From Microbacterium sp. GCS4 (lineage in GTDB: Bacteria; Actinomycetota; Actinomycetes; Actinomycetales; Microbacteriaceae), in contig NZ_LGYE01000006.1 in the NCBI RefSeq assembly GCF_001262495.1, forward strand, positions 62,001 through 126,000: 64,000 nt of DNA. The letters run 5' to 3'. A program made the translations under genes and the position numbers. Below the pieces are notes generated by a model. It made no database searches. It saw only the letters and a program-made list of their open reading frames with translations, and was not told the DNA's origin. Positions 26,035 through 35,193 of this stretch are shown in pieces; positions within the stretch are counted from its first letter, which is position 1, and every line of letters begins with the position of its first letter.

Positions 26035-27939
26035 TCAGTACCCGCCCCGCTGCAGCCTCGCGCGCAGCCGGTCCAGTCGCACTGCGGCCTGCAGGCGGAA
26101 GCGGTACTCGGCGTCGGCGTGATCGCCGTCGAGCAGCGTCCAGATGCGGTCGAGACGCTGCTGCACGGTGTTGGTGTGCACGTGCAGGGCGGCGGCTGCG
26201 GCCTGCCGGCTCTCCCCCGCGTCGAAGTAGGCACCCAGTGTCTCGAGGAGAGCCGTACCCCGTCGCGCATCCCAGTCGCGCACCGGGCCGAGCACGGCCT
26301 CCACGAAGCGTGGTGCGGCATCGGGATCCGTCGAGGTGAGCGCGTGATACGGCGCGAAGTCGTCGGAGCGCAGCGTCGTACCCGAGACGCCGAGCGGCGC
26401 GAGGAAGCGCAGGTCGCGGGCGGCGCGGTCCACCGCCGCGCGCAGAGCGGACGCATCATCCACCCGCGGGGTCACGACCGCCGTGAGCTCGGGCGCGCCG
26501 AACCGCTCCGCGAGGACGCGGCGCACGCGCTCGGTCGCCGCCCCCGGGTCACCCGACGTCCAGGCGACGACGAGGTGCGCGTCGCGCGCCGCCACGAGAC
26601 CGTCCTCCCCCACGGCGTCGGCCGCGGCGGTGAGGGCGCCGTCCCGCCCGCGGAGGTCGATCACCGCGGCGGCGATCGGCGCAGCCGCGGTCTCCGACAC
26701 GAGAGCGGACTCGTCGAGACCGCCGTCGAGGACGCCGGCGAGCAGGCGGGAGCGGCGCTCGGCGCGGATCGCCGACACGGCGTCGCGCTTGAATGAGACG
26801 AGGGCCGCGACGTGCGCCGCGCGCTCCAGCGTCGGCCGGGCGATGTCGTCGGCCTGCTCGTCGCCGGTCCCGTCGGCGGCGACCATGGCACCCAGCACCC
26901 GGTCCGCCCCGAGGATCGCGACCACGAGCCAGCGCTCCGCCCCCTCGACCACCGGCTCGGCGTGCCCGCTCGACCGGCTCGCCCTGATCGCGTCGGCGAG
27001 CACCCGTCGGCGCGGCAGCCGCCCGGCATCAGGGCCGTCGGCGAGCGGCCGGCCCTGCTCGTCGACCGCCTGCACCGTGCGGCCGAGCCGTGCCGACAAC
27101 GTCGCCACGATGTCGAGGAGAGTCGCACCCGACATCACGGCGTCGGTGAGCTCTTCGTGGATGCCGCTCACGACCTGGGTCGCCGCGACGTGCCGCTCGA
27201 GCTCGCGGTAGGCGGCTTCCGCGCGTGCCCGTGCCGAGGCGTTCTCGGCCAGCACTCGGGCGCTGTGCAGCACCGCCGCCGCATGATCGGCGAAAGCCGA
27301 GAGCAGCAGGACCTGTTCGGGGGTGAAGTCGTGCGCGAACCTGTTGCAGGCGAACAGCGCGCCCAGCACCTCGTCTCCGACGGCGAGCGGGACTCCCAGG
27401 AACGACACGAGGCCCTCCCGTTCGACGGCGGCGTCGATGGCGGGATCGTGGGGCGCCTCGGCCATGCTCGGGTACCGGCTGACCCACGCCGGCTCACGCG
27501 TCTGGGTCACGAGGCTCGCGAGCCCGTATCCCGCGGGTACGAGCAGGTCGCGGAACTCCGGAGTGACCGTGCCCGCCGAGTACCGCACGCGCAGGTCTCC
27601 GTGAGCGTTGTCGACCTCCGAGAGGTAGGTGACATCGGTCCCCATGAGCTCATGGGCGCGTTCGACGAGACGCCGCAGCACGTCGGTCACGTCCTGCAGG
27701 CGCACGAGTTCGCGTGCGGTGGAGAAGAGCGCCTCGAGCTCGGCAGCGCGCCGCCGCAGCCGAGCGGTCAGCTGCTGTGACTCCTGCACCGCACCCAGCA
27801 GCTCGTCGACCTCGACCGCGGCCACGTCGGCATCGGCGAGCAGCCGGCTCAGTGCCGCCGTGCGCTCACCCGGACGGGCGCGGGTCGCGGCGACGACCTC
27901 GCGCACGAGGGCCGACGGGTCGGCTCCGTTGTCAGCCAC
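26035..27939 (-). CDS. GAF-containing PucR/CdaR-family transcriptional regulator (PucR1)
   Basis: 634 aa. Residues about 60-235 form a coiled segment plus GAF domain (LFSTARELVRLQDV, GLVSFLGVPLAVGDEVLGALFACNRF). A middle domain is followed by the C-terminal PucR helix-turn-helix ending with AAAALHVHTNTVQQRLDRI. Regulators of this build act on catabolic operons, often as activators. GTG at 27939 is preferred because GAGGAGAC stands a few bases upstream; an ATG at 27957 is the alternative. It is the last gene of the operon MHS transporter - CaiB - enoyl-CoA hydratase - regulator (70-nt gap), so it probably controls that operon. Closely similar in layout to the regulator at 55.6 kb. Confidence 0.88.
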   Translation of the reverse strand: MADNGADPSALVREVVAATRARPGERTAALSRLLADADVAAVEVDELLGAVQESQQLTARLRRRAAELEALFSTARELVRLQDVTDVLRRLVERAHELMGTDVTYLSEVDNAHGDLRVRYSAGTVTPEFRDLLVPAGYGLASLVTQTREPAWVSRYPSMAEAPHDPAIDAAVEREGLVSFLGVPLAVGDEVLGALFACNRFAHDFTPEQVLLLSAFADHAAAVLHSARVLAENASARARAEAAYRELERHVAATQVVSGIHEELTDAVMSGATLLDIVATLSARLGRTVQAVDEQGRPLADGPDAGRLPRRRVLADAIRASRSSGHAEPVVEGAERWLVVAILGADRVLGAMVAADGTGDEQADDIARPTLERAAHVAALVSFKRDAVSAIRAERRSRLLAGVLDGGLDESALVSETAAAPIAAAVIDLRGRDGALTAAADAVGEDGLVAARDAHLVVAWTSGDPGAATERVRRVLAERFGAPELTAVVTPRVDDASALRAAVDRAARDLRFLAPLGVSGTTLRSDDFAPYHALTSTDPDAAPRFVEAVLGPVRDWDARRGTALLETLGAYFDAGESRQAAAAALHVHTNTVQQRLDRIWTLLDGDHADAEYRFRLQAAVRLDRLRARLQRGGY

Positions 27940-28009
27940 TGCGTCTCCTCGGGGCACACGACGATCGGGACTGCCTGAAGTCTACGAGCAGGCGTCTGCA
28001 GACCGACGC

Positions 28010-28807
28010 CTACGATCCGATGCTCGCACCGGGCCGGGCCCGCGAGGGGAAGACCGGCGGCCGACGCTCGGCGAAGGCGGCGAGGCCCTCACGGGCGTCC
28101 GCGCTGGCGAACGCCTGCTGTCCGAGCACCGCCTCGAGACGGAAGGCCTCGTCCTCGGGCAGATCGGCGAGCGCCCGCGCGGCGCGCTTCACGGTCGCGA
28201 TGGCGGTCGCGCTCTTCGTCAGCAGCTGCTCGGCGACCCCCAGCGCCTCCTCGCGGAGAACGGATGCCGGCACGACGCGGTTCACGAGCCCGTAGCGCAG
28301 CGCCGTCGGGGCGTCGATGCGGTCGCCGCGCAGCATGAGGTCCATCGCGAACGCGTACGGGATCTGACGCACCAGCCGCACGAGCGTCCCCCCGGCCGGA
28401 ACGACGCCGACGCCCGTCTCGGGCAGCGCGAACTGCGCGTCCTCGGCAGCGAGGCGGATGTCGGTCGACAGCATGATCTCGAAGCCGCCGCCCAGGCACA
28501 GCCCGTTGATTGCGGCGACCACGGGCTTCTCGAGCGTGGAGTGCTTCTGGTGCGCGGCATCCCACTCGCTGATGTCGAAGCGCTCGGCCGTGAGGGCGGG
28601 GATGGACTCGCCGAGGTCTGCGCCGACGCAGAACGCGCGGTCGCCGGCGCCCGTGAGCACCGCCACACCGATGCGCGGGTCGTCGCGCACCTGCGCGAAC
28701 GCCTCGCCCAGCTCGTCGTACATCGCGAGCGTGAGCGCGTTGAGCTTGTCGGGGCGGTCGATGGTGATGACGCCGATGCCGCCGTCGACGTCGAGACGCA
28801 CCGACAT
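28010..28807 (-). CDS. Enoyl-CoA hydratase/isomerase family protein
   Basis: 265 aa crotonase. Oxyanion-hole segments AFCVGADLGE and KPVVAAINGLCLGGGFEIM, with one catalytic Glu in GGFE and the other in FALPETGVGVVPAGG, are all in place, so a hydratase activity is plausible. The substrate is not known. Start overlaps the CaiB stop as TGATG. With the CoA-transferase upstream it makes a two-step activation and hydration unit for an imported carboxylic acid; the acid itself cannot be read from sequence. Confidence 0.9.
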   Translation of the reverse strand: MSVRLDVDGGIGVITIDRPDKLNALTLAMYDELGEAFAQVRDDPRIGVAVLTGAGDRAFCVGADLGESIPALTAERFDISEWDAAHQKHSTLEKPVVAAINGLCLGGGFEIMLSTDIRLAAEDAQFALPETGVGVVPAGGTLVRLVRQIPYAFAMDLMLRGDRIDAPTALRYGLVNRVVPASVLREEALGVAEQLLTKSATAIATVKRAARALADLPEDEAFRLEAVLGQQAFASADAREGLAAFAERRPPVFPSRARPGASIGS

Positions 28808-30072
28808 CAGATCGTCCTCGTGGCGCGCAGGTCGGCGAGCTCGTCGGGGGCGAACCCGAGCAGATCGGCGAGCACCCGGTCGGTGTGCGCACCCGTGGCC
28901 GGAGCGACGCCGGCGGTCTGCGGCGGTGTGCGGTCGAGCTTCACCGGCGATCCGAAGGTGCGCAGCGCGCCGTGGCCCGGGTACTCGGTCTCGACGATCA
29001 TGCCGCGCGCGGCGATCTGCGGGTCGCCGACCACCTCGCCGATGTCCTTCACGGCGCTCAGCGGCACGAGGTCGCCCGCGAGCTCCTCCAGCTCCGCCTT
29101 GGTGCGGTCGGCGAACCAGCGCTCGACCATCGGCCGCACCTCGGCGCGGTACCGGTCGGAGTCGAAGCGCGCGGCCATGGTGTGCAGCTCGGGGTTATCG
29201 TCCCAGTCGGCCGGGCTGCCGAACGTCTCGCACGACAGGCGCCAGAACTTGTCGGTGTAGCCGCCGAAGAACACGAAGCCGTCGCGGCACGGGAACAGCT
29301 CGTACGGCCGCACGAAGGGATGCTCGTTGCCGAGCGGCTCCGGAACGACGCCCTCGGCCGTGTACGACACGACGGCGTTCTCGGTGAGGGTGAGCACCGA
29401 GTCCTGCTGCGAGATGTCGACGAACTGGCCCTCGCCCGTGCGCTCGGCGTGCCGCAGCGCGGCGAGCACCCCGATCACGCCGTACAGGCTCGCGGCCAGG
29501 TCGCCGATGATCGTGCCGACGCGCGTGGGCGGACGCCCCGCCTCGCCGTTCATCGACCAGAGCCCCCCGGTGGCCTGGGCGCTGTTGTCGTAGGCCGGCC
29601 GCAGCCGGTACGGGCCCGTCTGCCCGTACCCGCTGAGCGCGGCGTAGATGAGGCGCGGGTTGACCTCGCGCAGCCGCTCGTAGCCGTGCCCGAGGCGCTC
29701 CATCGTGCCCGGCCGGAAGTTCTCGACGAGCACGTCGGCGCGGCGCACGAGGCGGTCGAGCACCTCGGTGGACCCCGGGCTCTTGAGGTTCAGCGTCACG
29801 CCGAGCTTGTTGCGGTTGAACTGCGCGAAGAACCCGCTGAGCGGCTCCTCGCCGTCGCCTTCGAGCAGCGGCGGGAACGTGCGGGTGTAGTCGGGGTCGT
29901 CGGGGTTCTCGACCTTGATCACAGTGGCGCCGAGGTCGGCGAGGATCATCGAGCAGTACGGGCCGGCGACCACGCGGGTGACGTCGACGACGACCACACC
30001 GGCGAGCGATCCGGGCGCGGCGTCCACACCGCCGAGTCCGGTGAGCAGGGCACGGGTGGCGTCGTCGATCAT
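28807..30072 (-). CDS. CaiB/BaiF family CoA-transferase (CaiB1)
   Basis: 421 aa class III CoA-transferase. Conserved: VVAGPYCSMILADLGATVIKVENP, LVENFRPGTMERLG and the catalytic Asp in RPAYDNSAQATGGLW (D162). Moves CoA from a donor acyl-CoA to an acid through an aspartyl-CoA intermediate. It overlaps the transporter stop by ATGA and the crotonase start by TGATG, so the three are coupled. It is strongly similar along its length to the CaiB at 50.9-52.2 kb (for example ADLGATVIKVENP and VENFRPGTM, and the shared C-terminal layout), indicating a paralogous pair. Confidence 0.92.
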   Translation of the reverse strand: MIDDATRALLTGLGGVDAAPGSLAGVVVVDVTRVVAGPYCSMILADLGATVIKVENPDDPDYTRTFPPLLEGDGEEPLSGFFAQFNRNKLGVTLNLKSPGSTEVLDRLVRRADVLVENFRPGTMERLGHGYERLREVNPRLIYAALSGYGQTGPYRLRPAYDNSAQATGGLWSMNGEAGRPPTRVGTIIGDLAASLYGVIGVLAALRHAERTGEGQFVDISQQDSVLTLTENAVVSYTAEGVVPEPLGNEHPFVRPYELFPCRDGFVFFGGYTDKFWRLSCETFGSPADWDDNPELHTMAARFDSDRYRAEVRPMVERWFADRTKAELEELAGDLVPLSAVKDIGEVVGDPQIAARGMIVETEYPGHGALRTFGSPVKLDRTPPQTAGVAPATGAHTDRVLADLLGFAPDELADLRATRTI

Positions 30073-31451
30073 CGAGCGGTTCCTTCGGTCGGGGCGGATG
30101 CGGACGGGGTGGATGTCGCCGCGTCACGTGCGGCGGCGCGGCGGGTGATGCGGTGCAGGAGGGTGACCGAGACGAGCGTCACGAGTCCGGCGGCGACCAT
30201 GTAGAGGGCGACGGCCCAGGACCCGCCGAAGACGTCGAGCAGCTCGAGGTAGATGATCGGCACGAAGGCCGATCCCGCGATGGTCCCGATGCCGAGCGCC
30301 AGGGACATGCCGGTGTAGCGGATGCGGACATCGAACGCCTGCGCGTAGAGCACGCCGAGGGTGCCGTAGGTCGCGCAGAAGCCGACGGTCGTCGCGATGT
30401 ACGCGACGTACGCCGCGGCGAGGCTGCCGGTGTCGATGAGCAGGAAGGCGGGGAACGCGAGCACGATCGAGACGACGGTGCCGGTCGCGAAGACCCGGGT
30501 GACGCCGAAGCGGTCGGCGAGGCGCCCCGCGACGGGGAGGCCGACGAGGGCGAGGACCGAGCACACGGTGGCGATCGTGAGCATCTCGGGCTGGGTGTGT
30601 CCGACGAACTGCGTGCCGTAGGTGAGGCTGAAGGTGAAGAGCATGTAGAACACCGCGCCGATGACGGCGAAGCTCAGGGCGGCGAGGATCACCTGGGCCG
30701 GATGCGTCCGCAGCGTCTCCCACAGCGGCACGCGGGCCGCGCGGCCGGCCTCGCGCATGCGCTCGAACTCGGGCGTCTCGGTGATCTTCAGGCGGATGAA
30801 GAGGCCGACGAGCACGAGCACGGCGCTGATGAGGAACGGCACGCGCCAGCCCCACGTCGCGAAAGCGTCGCCCGGCAGCGCCACGAGCGGGAGGAAAACG
30901 AGGGTCGAGAGCGTCAGGCCAAGCGCGAGGCCCACCTGCGGGAAGCTCCCGAGGAAGGCGCGGCGTCGCGGCTCGGCGTGCTCGACGACGAGCAGGACCG
31001 CACCGCCCCACTCGCCGCCGAGGGCGAAGCCCTGCACGAACCGCAGCACCATGAGCAGGATGGGGGCGGCGACCCCGATCGCGGTGTACGTCGGCAGGAG
31101 GCCGATGAGGAAGGTCGCGACGCCCATCACCACGAGCGAGAGCACGAGCATCCTCTTGCGTCCGATGCGGTCGCCGAAGTGTCCGAACACGATCGAGCCC
31201 AGCGGCCGGCCGAAGTAGCCCACGGCGATGCCGCCGAAGGCGAGGATCGTGCCGACGAGCGGGTCGTAGTCGGGGAAGAACAGGGCGTTGAGGATCAGCG
31301 CTGCAGCCGTGGAGTAGGCGAAGAAGTCGAACCACTCGACGGTGGTGCCGACGACGCTCGAGGCGACGATGGTGCGGATCTGCGACGACGATGTCGTGGG
31401 GTTGTCGGGGGCCGCAGCCGGCTCGTGGGCGGCGGTGGATGCCGATGTCAT
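30069..31451 (-). CDS. MFS transporter, metabolite:H+ symporter (MHS) type
   Basis: 460 aa with 12 predicted helices. MHS features: GTTVEWFDFFAYSTAAALI in the first helix region, VGYFGRPLGSIVFGHFGDRIGRKRML (loop 2-3 signature), RFVQGFALGGEWGGAVLL and a repeat signature GRLADRFGVTRVF. The subfamily imports carboxylates such as shikimate, citrate, proline betaine or aromatic acids. First gene of the operon with CaiB, crotonase and PucR1, so its cargo is probably the acid that CaiB activates. ATG at 31451 has AAGGGACC upstream. Divergent from a second MHS transporter over a 297-nt gap. Confidence 0.92.
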   Translation of the reverse strand: MTSASTAAHEPAAAPDNPTTSSSQIRTIVASSVVGTTVEWFDFFAYSTAAALILNALFFPDYDPLVGTILAFGGIAVGYFGRPLGSIVFGHFGDRIGRKRMLVLSLVVMGVATFLIGLLPTYTAIGVAAPILLMVLRFVQGFALGGEWGGAVLLVVEHAEPRRRAFLGSFPQVGLALGLTLSTLVFLPLVALPGDAFATWGWRVPFLISAVLVLVGLFIRLKITETPEFERMREAGRAARVPLWETLRTHPAQVILAALSFAVIGAVFYMLFTFSLTYGTQFVGHTQPEMLTIATVCSVLALVGLPVAGRLADRFGVTRVFATGTVVSIVLAFPAFLLIDTGSLAAAYVAYIATTVGFCATYGTLGVLYAQAFDVRIRYTGMSLALGIGTIAGSAFVPIIYLELLDVFGGSWAVALYMVAAGLVTLVSVTLLHRITRRAAARDAATSTPSASAPTEGTAR

Positions 31452-31652
31452 GGTGTGTAGGTCCCTTCGCGGCCGTCCTCTCTGACAGCCGTGAGACCAG
31501 CGTGTCAGCGCGCCTGCCGGCGCGATATGTGAGTTATGGACACATCGGGCGCACAAGGGTGGCTGCGGAAGACACCAGGCTGCATGATCGTCGAGCCCGT
31601 CCCCGCGGAGCGAAGACGCCCGGTGTGCGCTGCGCCCAGGATCTCGTGCCGA

Positions 31653-31673
31653 TCATGTGCTCCGTGCACATGA
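31653..31673. promoter_or_regulatory. Operator-like palindrome between two divergent transporters
   Basis: TCATGTGC-N5-GCACATGA, perfect 8-bp arms. The core TGTGC-N5-GCACA is the same as in the palindromes at 42434-42452 and 50065-50083, near other PucR-type genes. On the plus strand a -10-like TAGCCT (31694-31699) follows, so the site would overlap the -35 of the second transporter. The rest of the 31452-31748 gap holds no gene that I can support. Confidence 0.55.
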
Positions 31674-31748
31674 AGGCGTGACGACGGGTTTTCTAGCCTG
31701 GAGGTCGCCGCCGCGGACGACCGGCGTGCCCCGACACGAAGGAGTGCC

Positions 31749-33119
31749 ATGGACATCGTCATCGCCGACGACATCGACCGCCCCGGTCTCGACCCGCGCG
31801 CACAGCGCCGACGGGCCGTGATCGGCAGCTCGGTCGGGACCGTCATCGAGTGGTACGACTTCACGCTGTACGGCCTGGCGTCGGCGCTCGTCTTCGCGCC
31901 GCTGTTCTTCCCGGGAGGCGGCGACTTCGCCGGTCTCCTCGGCGCGTTCGCGACCTTCGCCGTCGGCTTCGGTGCCCGCCCCATCGGCGGCCTCGTGTTC
32001 GCGCACTTCGGCGACCGCATCGGCCGCAAGGGCACGCTGCTCGCGACGCTGCTCATGATGGGCATCGCGACGACGCTCATCGGTCTGCTGCCGACCGCCG
32101 AGACCATCGGCATCTGGGCGCCGATCCTCCTCATCGTGCTGCGGCTCTTCCAGGGAGCCGGGGCCGGCGCCGAGTTCGCCGGCGCGATGACCATGGCGAG
32201 CGAGTCGTCGGACACGCGCAACCGTGCCTTCATCGCCGGGTTCCCCGGTGCGTCCGTCTACCTGGGCATGGCCCTCGCGACGGGGACGTTCGCGCTCATC
32301 AGCCTGCTGCCGAAGGACCAGTTCCAGGCCTGGGGCTGGCGCATCCCGTTCATCGCGAGCATCGTCATCGTCGCTTTCGCGCTGTACTTCCGTCTGCGCG
32401 TCAAGGAGACCGCGGCGTTCGAGGCGGCCGAGCGCGAGGGCACGGTGTCGCACGCCCCGCTCGCCCTCGCCGTGCAGTCGCACTGGCGCACCCTGCTCGC
32501 AGGCATGGCCTTCTTCGTCTTCGCCCTGCCGTGGGTCTACATCGTGCAGACCTTCTCGGTCTCGTACACGACCGGCACGCTCACGGTGAACCCCACGCAC
32601 GCGCTCATCGGCCTCATCGTGGCCGAACTGCTGACGATCCCCGCGACGCTCGGCTTCGGGCGGCTCGCCGACCGCATCGGCCGCAAGCCCGTGCTGCTGG
32701 GCGCCGCGATCTTCGCCATCGTGTTCGCGTTCCCGCTGTTCCTCCTGTTCCAGACCGAGAACTCGTTCCTCGTGGCGCTCGGGCTCATCCTCGGCCTCGC
32801 GATCGTGCAGGGCGCGACGATCGGCGTCAGCGCGGCCATGCTCGCCGAGCTCTTCCCCACTCGGATGCGCTGGAGCGGCATCGCGATATCGCGCGAGATC
32901 CCCGCGGCTCTCGTCGGCGGCACCGCGCCCCTCGTCGCGACCGCACTCGTGGGTCTCACCGGGGGGACGCCGTGGCTCGTCGCGGCGTACCTTGTGGGCC
33001 TCAGCGTGATCGGCGTCATCGGCATCGCCGCGCTACCCGAGACGCTGACGCGCTCGGACGACACCGCGACGGATGCCGCCGACCGCCCCGCGACCGCGGG
33101 GACCGCGGCACGACGCTGA
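31749..33119 (+). CDS. MFS transporter, MHS type (second copy)
   Basis: 456 aa, 12 helices. Same subfamily signatures as its divergent neighbour: SSVGTVIEWYDFTLYGLAS, FGARPIGGLVFAHFGDRIGRKG, RLFQGAGAGAEFAGAM and GRLADRIGRKPVL. It probably imports an organic acid. GACACGAAGGAGTGCC precedes the ATG. It stands as a single gene, divergent from the CaiB1 operon, with the palindrome at 31653-31673 in its promoter; co-regulation with that operon is inferred. Its 3' end meets the tandem-repeat hairpin at 33124. Confidence 0.9.
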   Translation: MDIVIADDIDRPGLDPRAQRRRAVIGSSVGTVIEWYDFTLYGLASALVFAPLFFPGGGDFAGLLGAFATFAVGFGARPIGGLVFAHFGDRIGRKGTLLATLLMMGIATTLIGLLPTAETIGIWAPILLIVLRLFQGAGAGAEFAGAMTMASESSDTRNRAFIAGFPGASVYLGMALATGTFALISLLPKDQFQAWGWRIPFIASIVIVAFALYFRLRVKETAAFEAAEREGTVSHAPLALAVQSHWRTLLAGMAFFVFALPWVYIVQTFSVSYTTGTLTVNPTHALIGLIVAELLTIPATLGFGRLADRIGRKPVLLGAAIFAIVFAFPLFLLFQTENSFLVALGLILGLAIVQGATIGVSAAMLAELFPTRMRWSGIAISREIPAALVGGTAPLVATALVGLTGGTPWLVAAYLVGLSVIGVIGIAALPETLTRSDDTATDAADRPATAGTAARR

Positions 33120-33123
33120 CCGC

Positions 33124-33208
33124 CGGCGCCTCGCGCGGGGTTCAGGCCGACCGGCCGGTCAGGCCGACCGGCCGCTCAGGCCGACTGGCCGCCCCGCGCG
33201 AGGCGCCG
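33124..33208. repeat. 17-bp-arm inverted repeat enclosing three 17-bp tandem repeats
   Basis: Arms 33124-33140 and 33192-33208 are perfectly complementary. Between and partly into the right arm lie three 17-bp units, CAGGCCGACCGGCCGGT (33143-33159) and near copies at 33160-33176 and 33177-33193. The junction is convergent; the right part lies inside the 3' end of the amidohydrolase gene (stop at 33176-33178). A terminator is the simplest reading; the internal tandem array is unusual. Confidence 0.7.
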
Positions 33209-34426
33209 CCATGCCAGCTCGGCGAGCACGCTCGCCTGCAACGGCAGCACCGCATCGTCGAACACCGCCCGCTCGGAGTGCAGGGGCATGGGCCCGGACG
33301 AGGGGGCCGCGCCGACGAACACGAGAGCGCCCGGCACCTCCTGCAGCACGTACGAGAAGTCCTCGGAGGCCATCGACGGCGCCGCGAGCCGGGTGACGCG
33401 GTCGATGCCGACGAGCTCGGCGAGCACGGCCAGCACCTCGCGCGTCTCGGCGGGATCGTTGTACGTGACGGGGTACGAGGCGATGAACTCGGTCTCGAGC
33501 CGGCATCCGTTCGCCTCCGCGATGCCCGCCAGCAGAGCCGGGAGCTGGTCGCGCACGGTGTCGAGCGTCGCCATCGACAGCGTGCGGATGTTCGCCTCGA
33601 GGTGCACCGCCGCGGCCAGCACGTTGCTCGCCTCGGAGTCGCTGCTGAGCCGCGTGATCGAGATGACGGCCTGGTCGGTCGCCGGCAGGCGCCGCGCCGC
33701 GAACGTCTGCACCGCGAGGATCAACTGCGCCGCGACGGGGACGGGGTCGATCCCCAGCTGCGGGAACGCGGCGTGACCGCCCGTGCCGTGCAGGGTCATG
33801 CGCAGCGCATTCGCACTCGCCATCATGGGGCCCTCGCGCGTCACGAGCTGCCCCTGCGGGGTGGCGCTGTCGACGTGGATCGCGTACGCCGCGACAGGCC
33901 TCTCGCCCGCGGCGTCGAGCACGCCCTCCTCGATCATGACGCGGCCGCCGGCCTGCCCCTCCTCGCCCGGCTGGAACATGAAGACGACGGTGCCCGGCAG
34001 CTCGTCGCGGCGCGCGGCGAGCAGCCGCACGGCGCCGAGCACGCCCGCCATGTGCAGGTCGTGCCCGCACGCGTGCATGGCGCCCGAGGTCGCGGCGAAC
34101 GGCAGCCCCGTCGCCTCGGCGATCGGCAGTCCGTCCATGTCGCCGCGCAGCAGCACCACGGGCCCTGGGCGTCCACCGCGCAGCACGGCGGTGACGGATG
34201 ACAGTGACGCGCCGCGGGTGATCTCGAGCCCCAGACCGTCGAGCTCGCGCAGCAGGATCTCCTGCGTGCGCGGCAGGTCGAGACCGATCTCGACCGCGGC
34301 GTGCAGCTCGCGGCGCACCGCCACCAGGTCTGCCCGCAGGGCCTCGGCCTCGGTCGCGAACGCGCCGACCGCGGCCTCCGCGGTCGGCGTCGTCGGGGTC
34401 GTCGGGGCGTCGCTGTGCGATGTCAT
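33176..34426 (-). CDS. M20-family amidohydrolase (aminoacylase/IAA-amino acid hydrolase type)
   Basis: 416 aa metallopeptidase-fold enzyme. Metal and catalytic signatures: LLRGDMDGLPIAE, SGAMHACGHDLHMAGVLGA, FMFQPGEEGQAGGRVMIEEG and GTGGHAAFPQLGIDPVPVA, and a late ASEDFSYVLQEVPG. This is the M20D pattern of enzymes that cleave N-acyl amino acids or related amides; it is not the AllC-type allantoate amidohydrolase pattern. Last gene of the seven-gene operon from DUF917 and HyuA through an oligopeptide ABC system; its ATG overlaps the ATPase stop (ATGA). It likely hydrolyses the imported amide after uptake. Its last codons overlap the inverted repeat at 33.2 kb. Confidence 0.9.
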   Translation of the reverse strand: MTSHSDAPTTPTTPTAEAAVGAFATEAEALRADLVAVRRELHAAVEIGLDLPRTQEILLRELDGLGLEITRGASLSSVTAVLRGGRPGPVVLLRGDMDGLPIAEATGLPFAATSGAMHACGHDLHMAGVLGAVRLLAARRDELPGTVVFMFQPGEEGQAGGRVMIEEGVLDAAGERPVAAYAIHVDSATPQGQLVTREGPMMASANALRMTLHGTGGHAAFPQLGIDPVPVAAQLILAVQTFAARRLPATDQAVISITRLSSDSEASNVLAAAVHLEANIRTLSMATLDTVRDQLPALLAGIAEANGCRLETEFIASYPVTYNDPAETREVLAVLAELVGIDRVTRLAAPSMASEDFSYVLQEVPGALVFVGAAPSSGPMPLHSERAVFDDAVLPLQASVLAELAWRRLARGGQSA

Positions 34427-35193
34427 CCGAAGTGCATCCTCTCTCCGAGTACCGGGACCGCGTCCAGCAGGTCCCGCGTGTAGGGGTCGGCGGGGTGCGC
34501 GAGGAGTTCCTCGGTGGGTCCGCTCTCGACCAGCGTGCCATGGCGCATCACGCACACCTCGTCGCTGATGTAGCGCACCACCGCGAGATTGTGCGAGATG
34601 AAGAGCATCGACAGGCCCAGGTCCTGCTGCACTTCGCGCAGCAGGTTCAGGATCGCACCCTGCACCGACACGTCGAGCGCGCTCGTGACCTCGTCGGCGA
34701 TGAGCACCGAGGGCTCGCCCGCCAGAGCACGGGCGATCGTGATGCGCTGACGCTGCCCGCCCGAGAACGCCCCCGGGCGCTCGCCCGCACGGTCGGGGTC
34801 GAGGTGCACCTGCGCCAAGAGCTCTCGCACGCGGGCGATGCGCTCTGCGCGGGTCCATCGGCGCCCGGTCGCCCGCAGCGCCTCGGCGATCGAGTCGCCG
34901 ATCGGCATGAGCGGGTCCAGCGCCGAGAACGGGTCCTGGAAGACGAGCTGCATGCGCCGGCGGGCTCGACGTGCCGCCGCCCCGCCACCCGTCGCCTCGA
35001 TGCCGTCCACGCGGATGGACCCGGATTCGGGACGCACGAGGCCCACGGCGGCGGCCGCGATCGTGCTCTTGCCCGATCCGGACTCGCCCACGAGCCCGAC
35101 GGTGCGGCCCTTCGGCACGGCGAGGCTCACCCCGTCGACGACGCGGGTCCGGCCGTAGCGGACGCTGAGCCCGTCGATCTCGAGCGCGTTCAC
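34423..35193 (-). CDS. ABC transporter ATP-binding protein, DppF/OppF type
   Basis: 256 aa. Walker [14 protein letters not shown]-loop LVFQDPFSALDPL, signature FSGGQRQRITIARALA, Walker B VLIADEVTSALDVS and switch His in LFISHN. Short for DppF because the C-terminal Fe-S-like oligopeptide extension is brief. GTG at 35193 is chosen: the upstream stop overlaps as GTGA and GGAGG precedes it. Energises uptake with the fused permease-ATPase upstream. Confidence 0.93.
   Translation of the reverse strand: MNALEIDGLSVRYGRTRVVDGVSLAVPKGRTVGLVGESGSGKSTIAAAAVGLVRPESGSIRVDGIEATGGGAAARRARRRMQLVFQDPFSALDPLMPIGDSIAEALRATGRRWTRAERIARVRELLAQVHLDPDRAGERPGAFSGGQRQRITIARALAGEPSVLIADEVTSALDVSVQGAILNLLREVQQDLGLSMLFISHNLAVVRYISDEVCVMRHGTLVESGPTEELLAHPADPYTRDLLDAVPVLGERMHFG

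Noticed and set aside
33143..33193. Three 17-bp direct repeats considered as a CRISPR remnant.
   Set aside because: The units are contiguous with no spacers, and no cas gene is nearby.
33176..34426. M20 amidohydrolase considered as the missing allantoate amidohydrolase.
   Set aside because: Motifs fit the aminoacylase/IAA-hydrolase branch, and it ends an oligopeptide-type transporter operon far from the purine operons.
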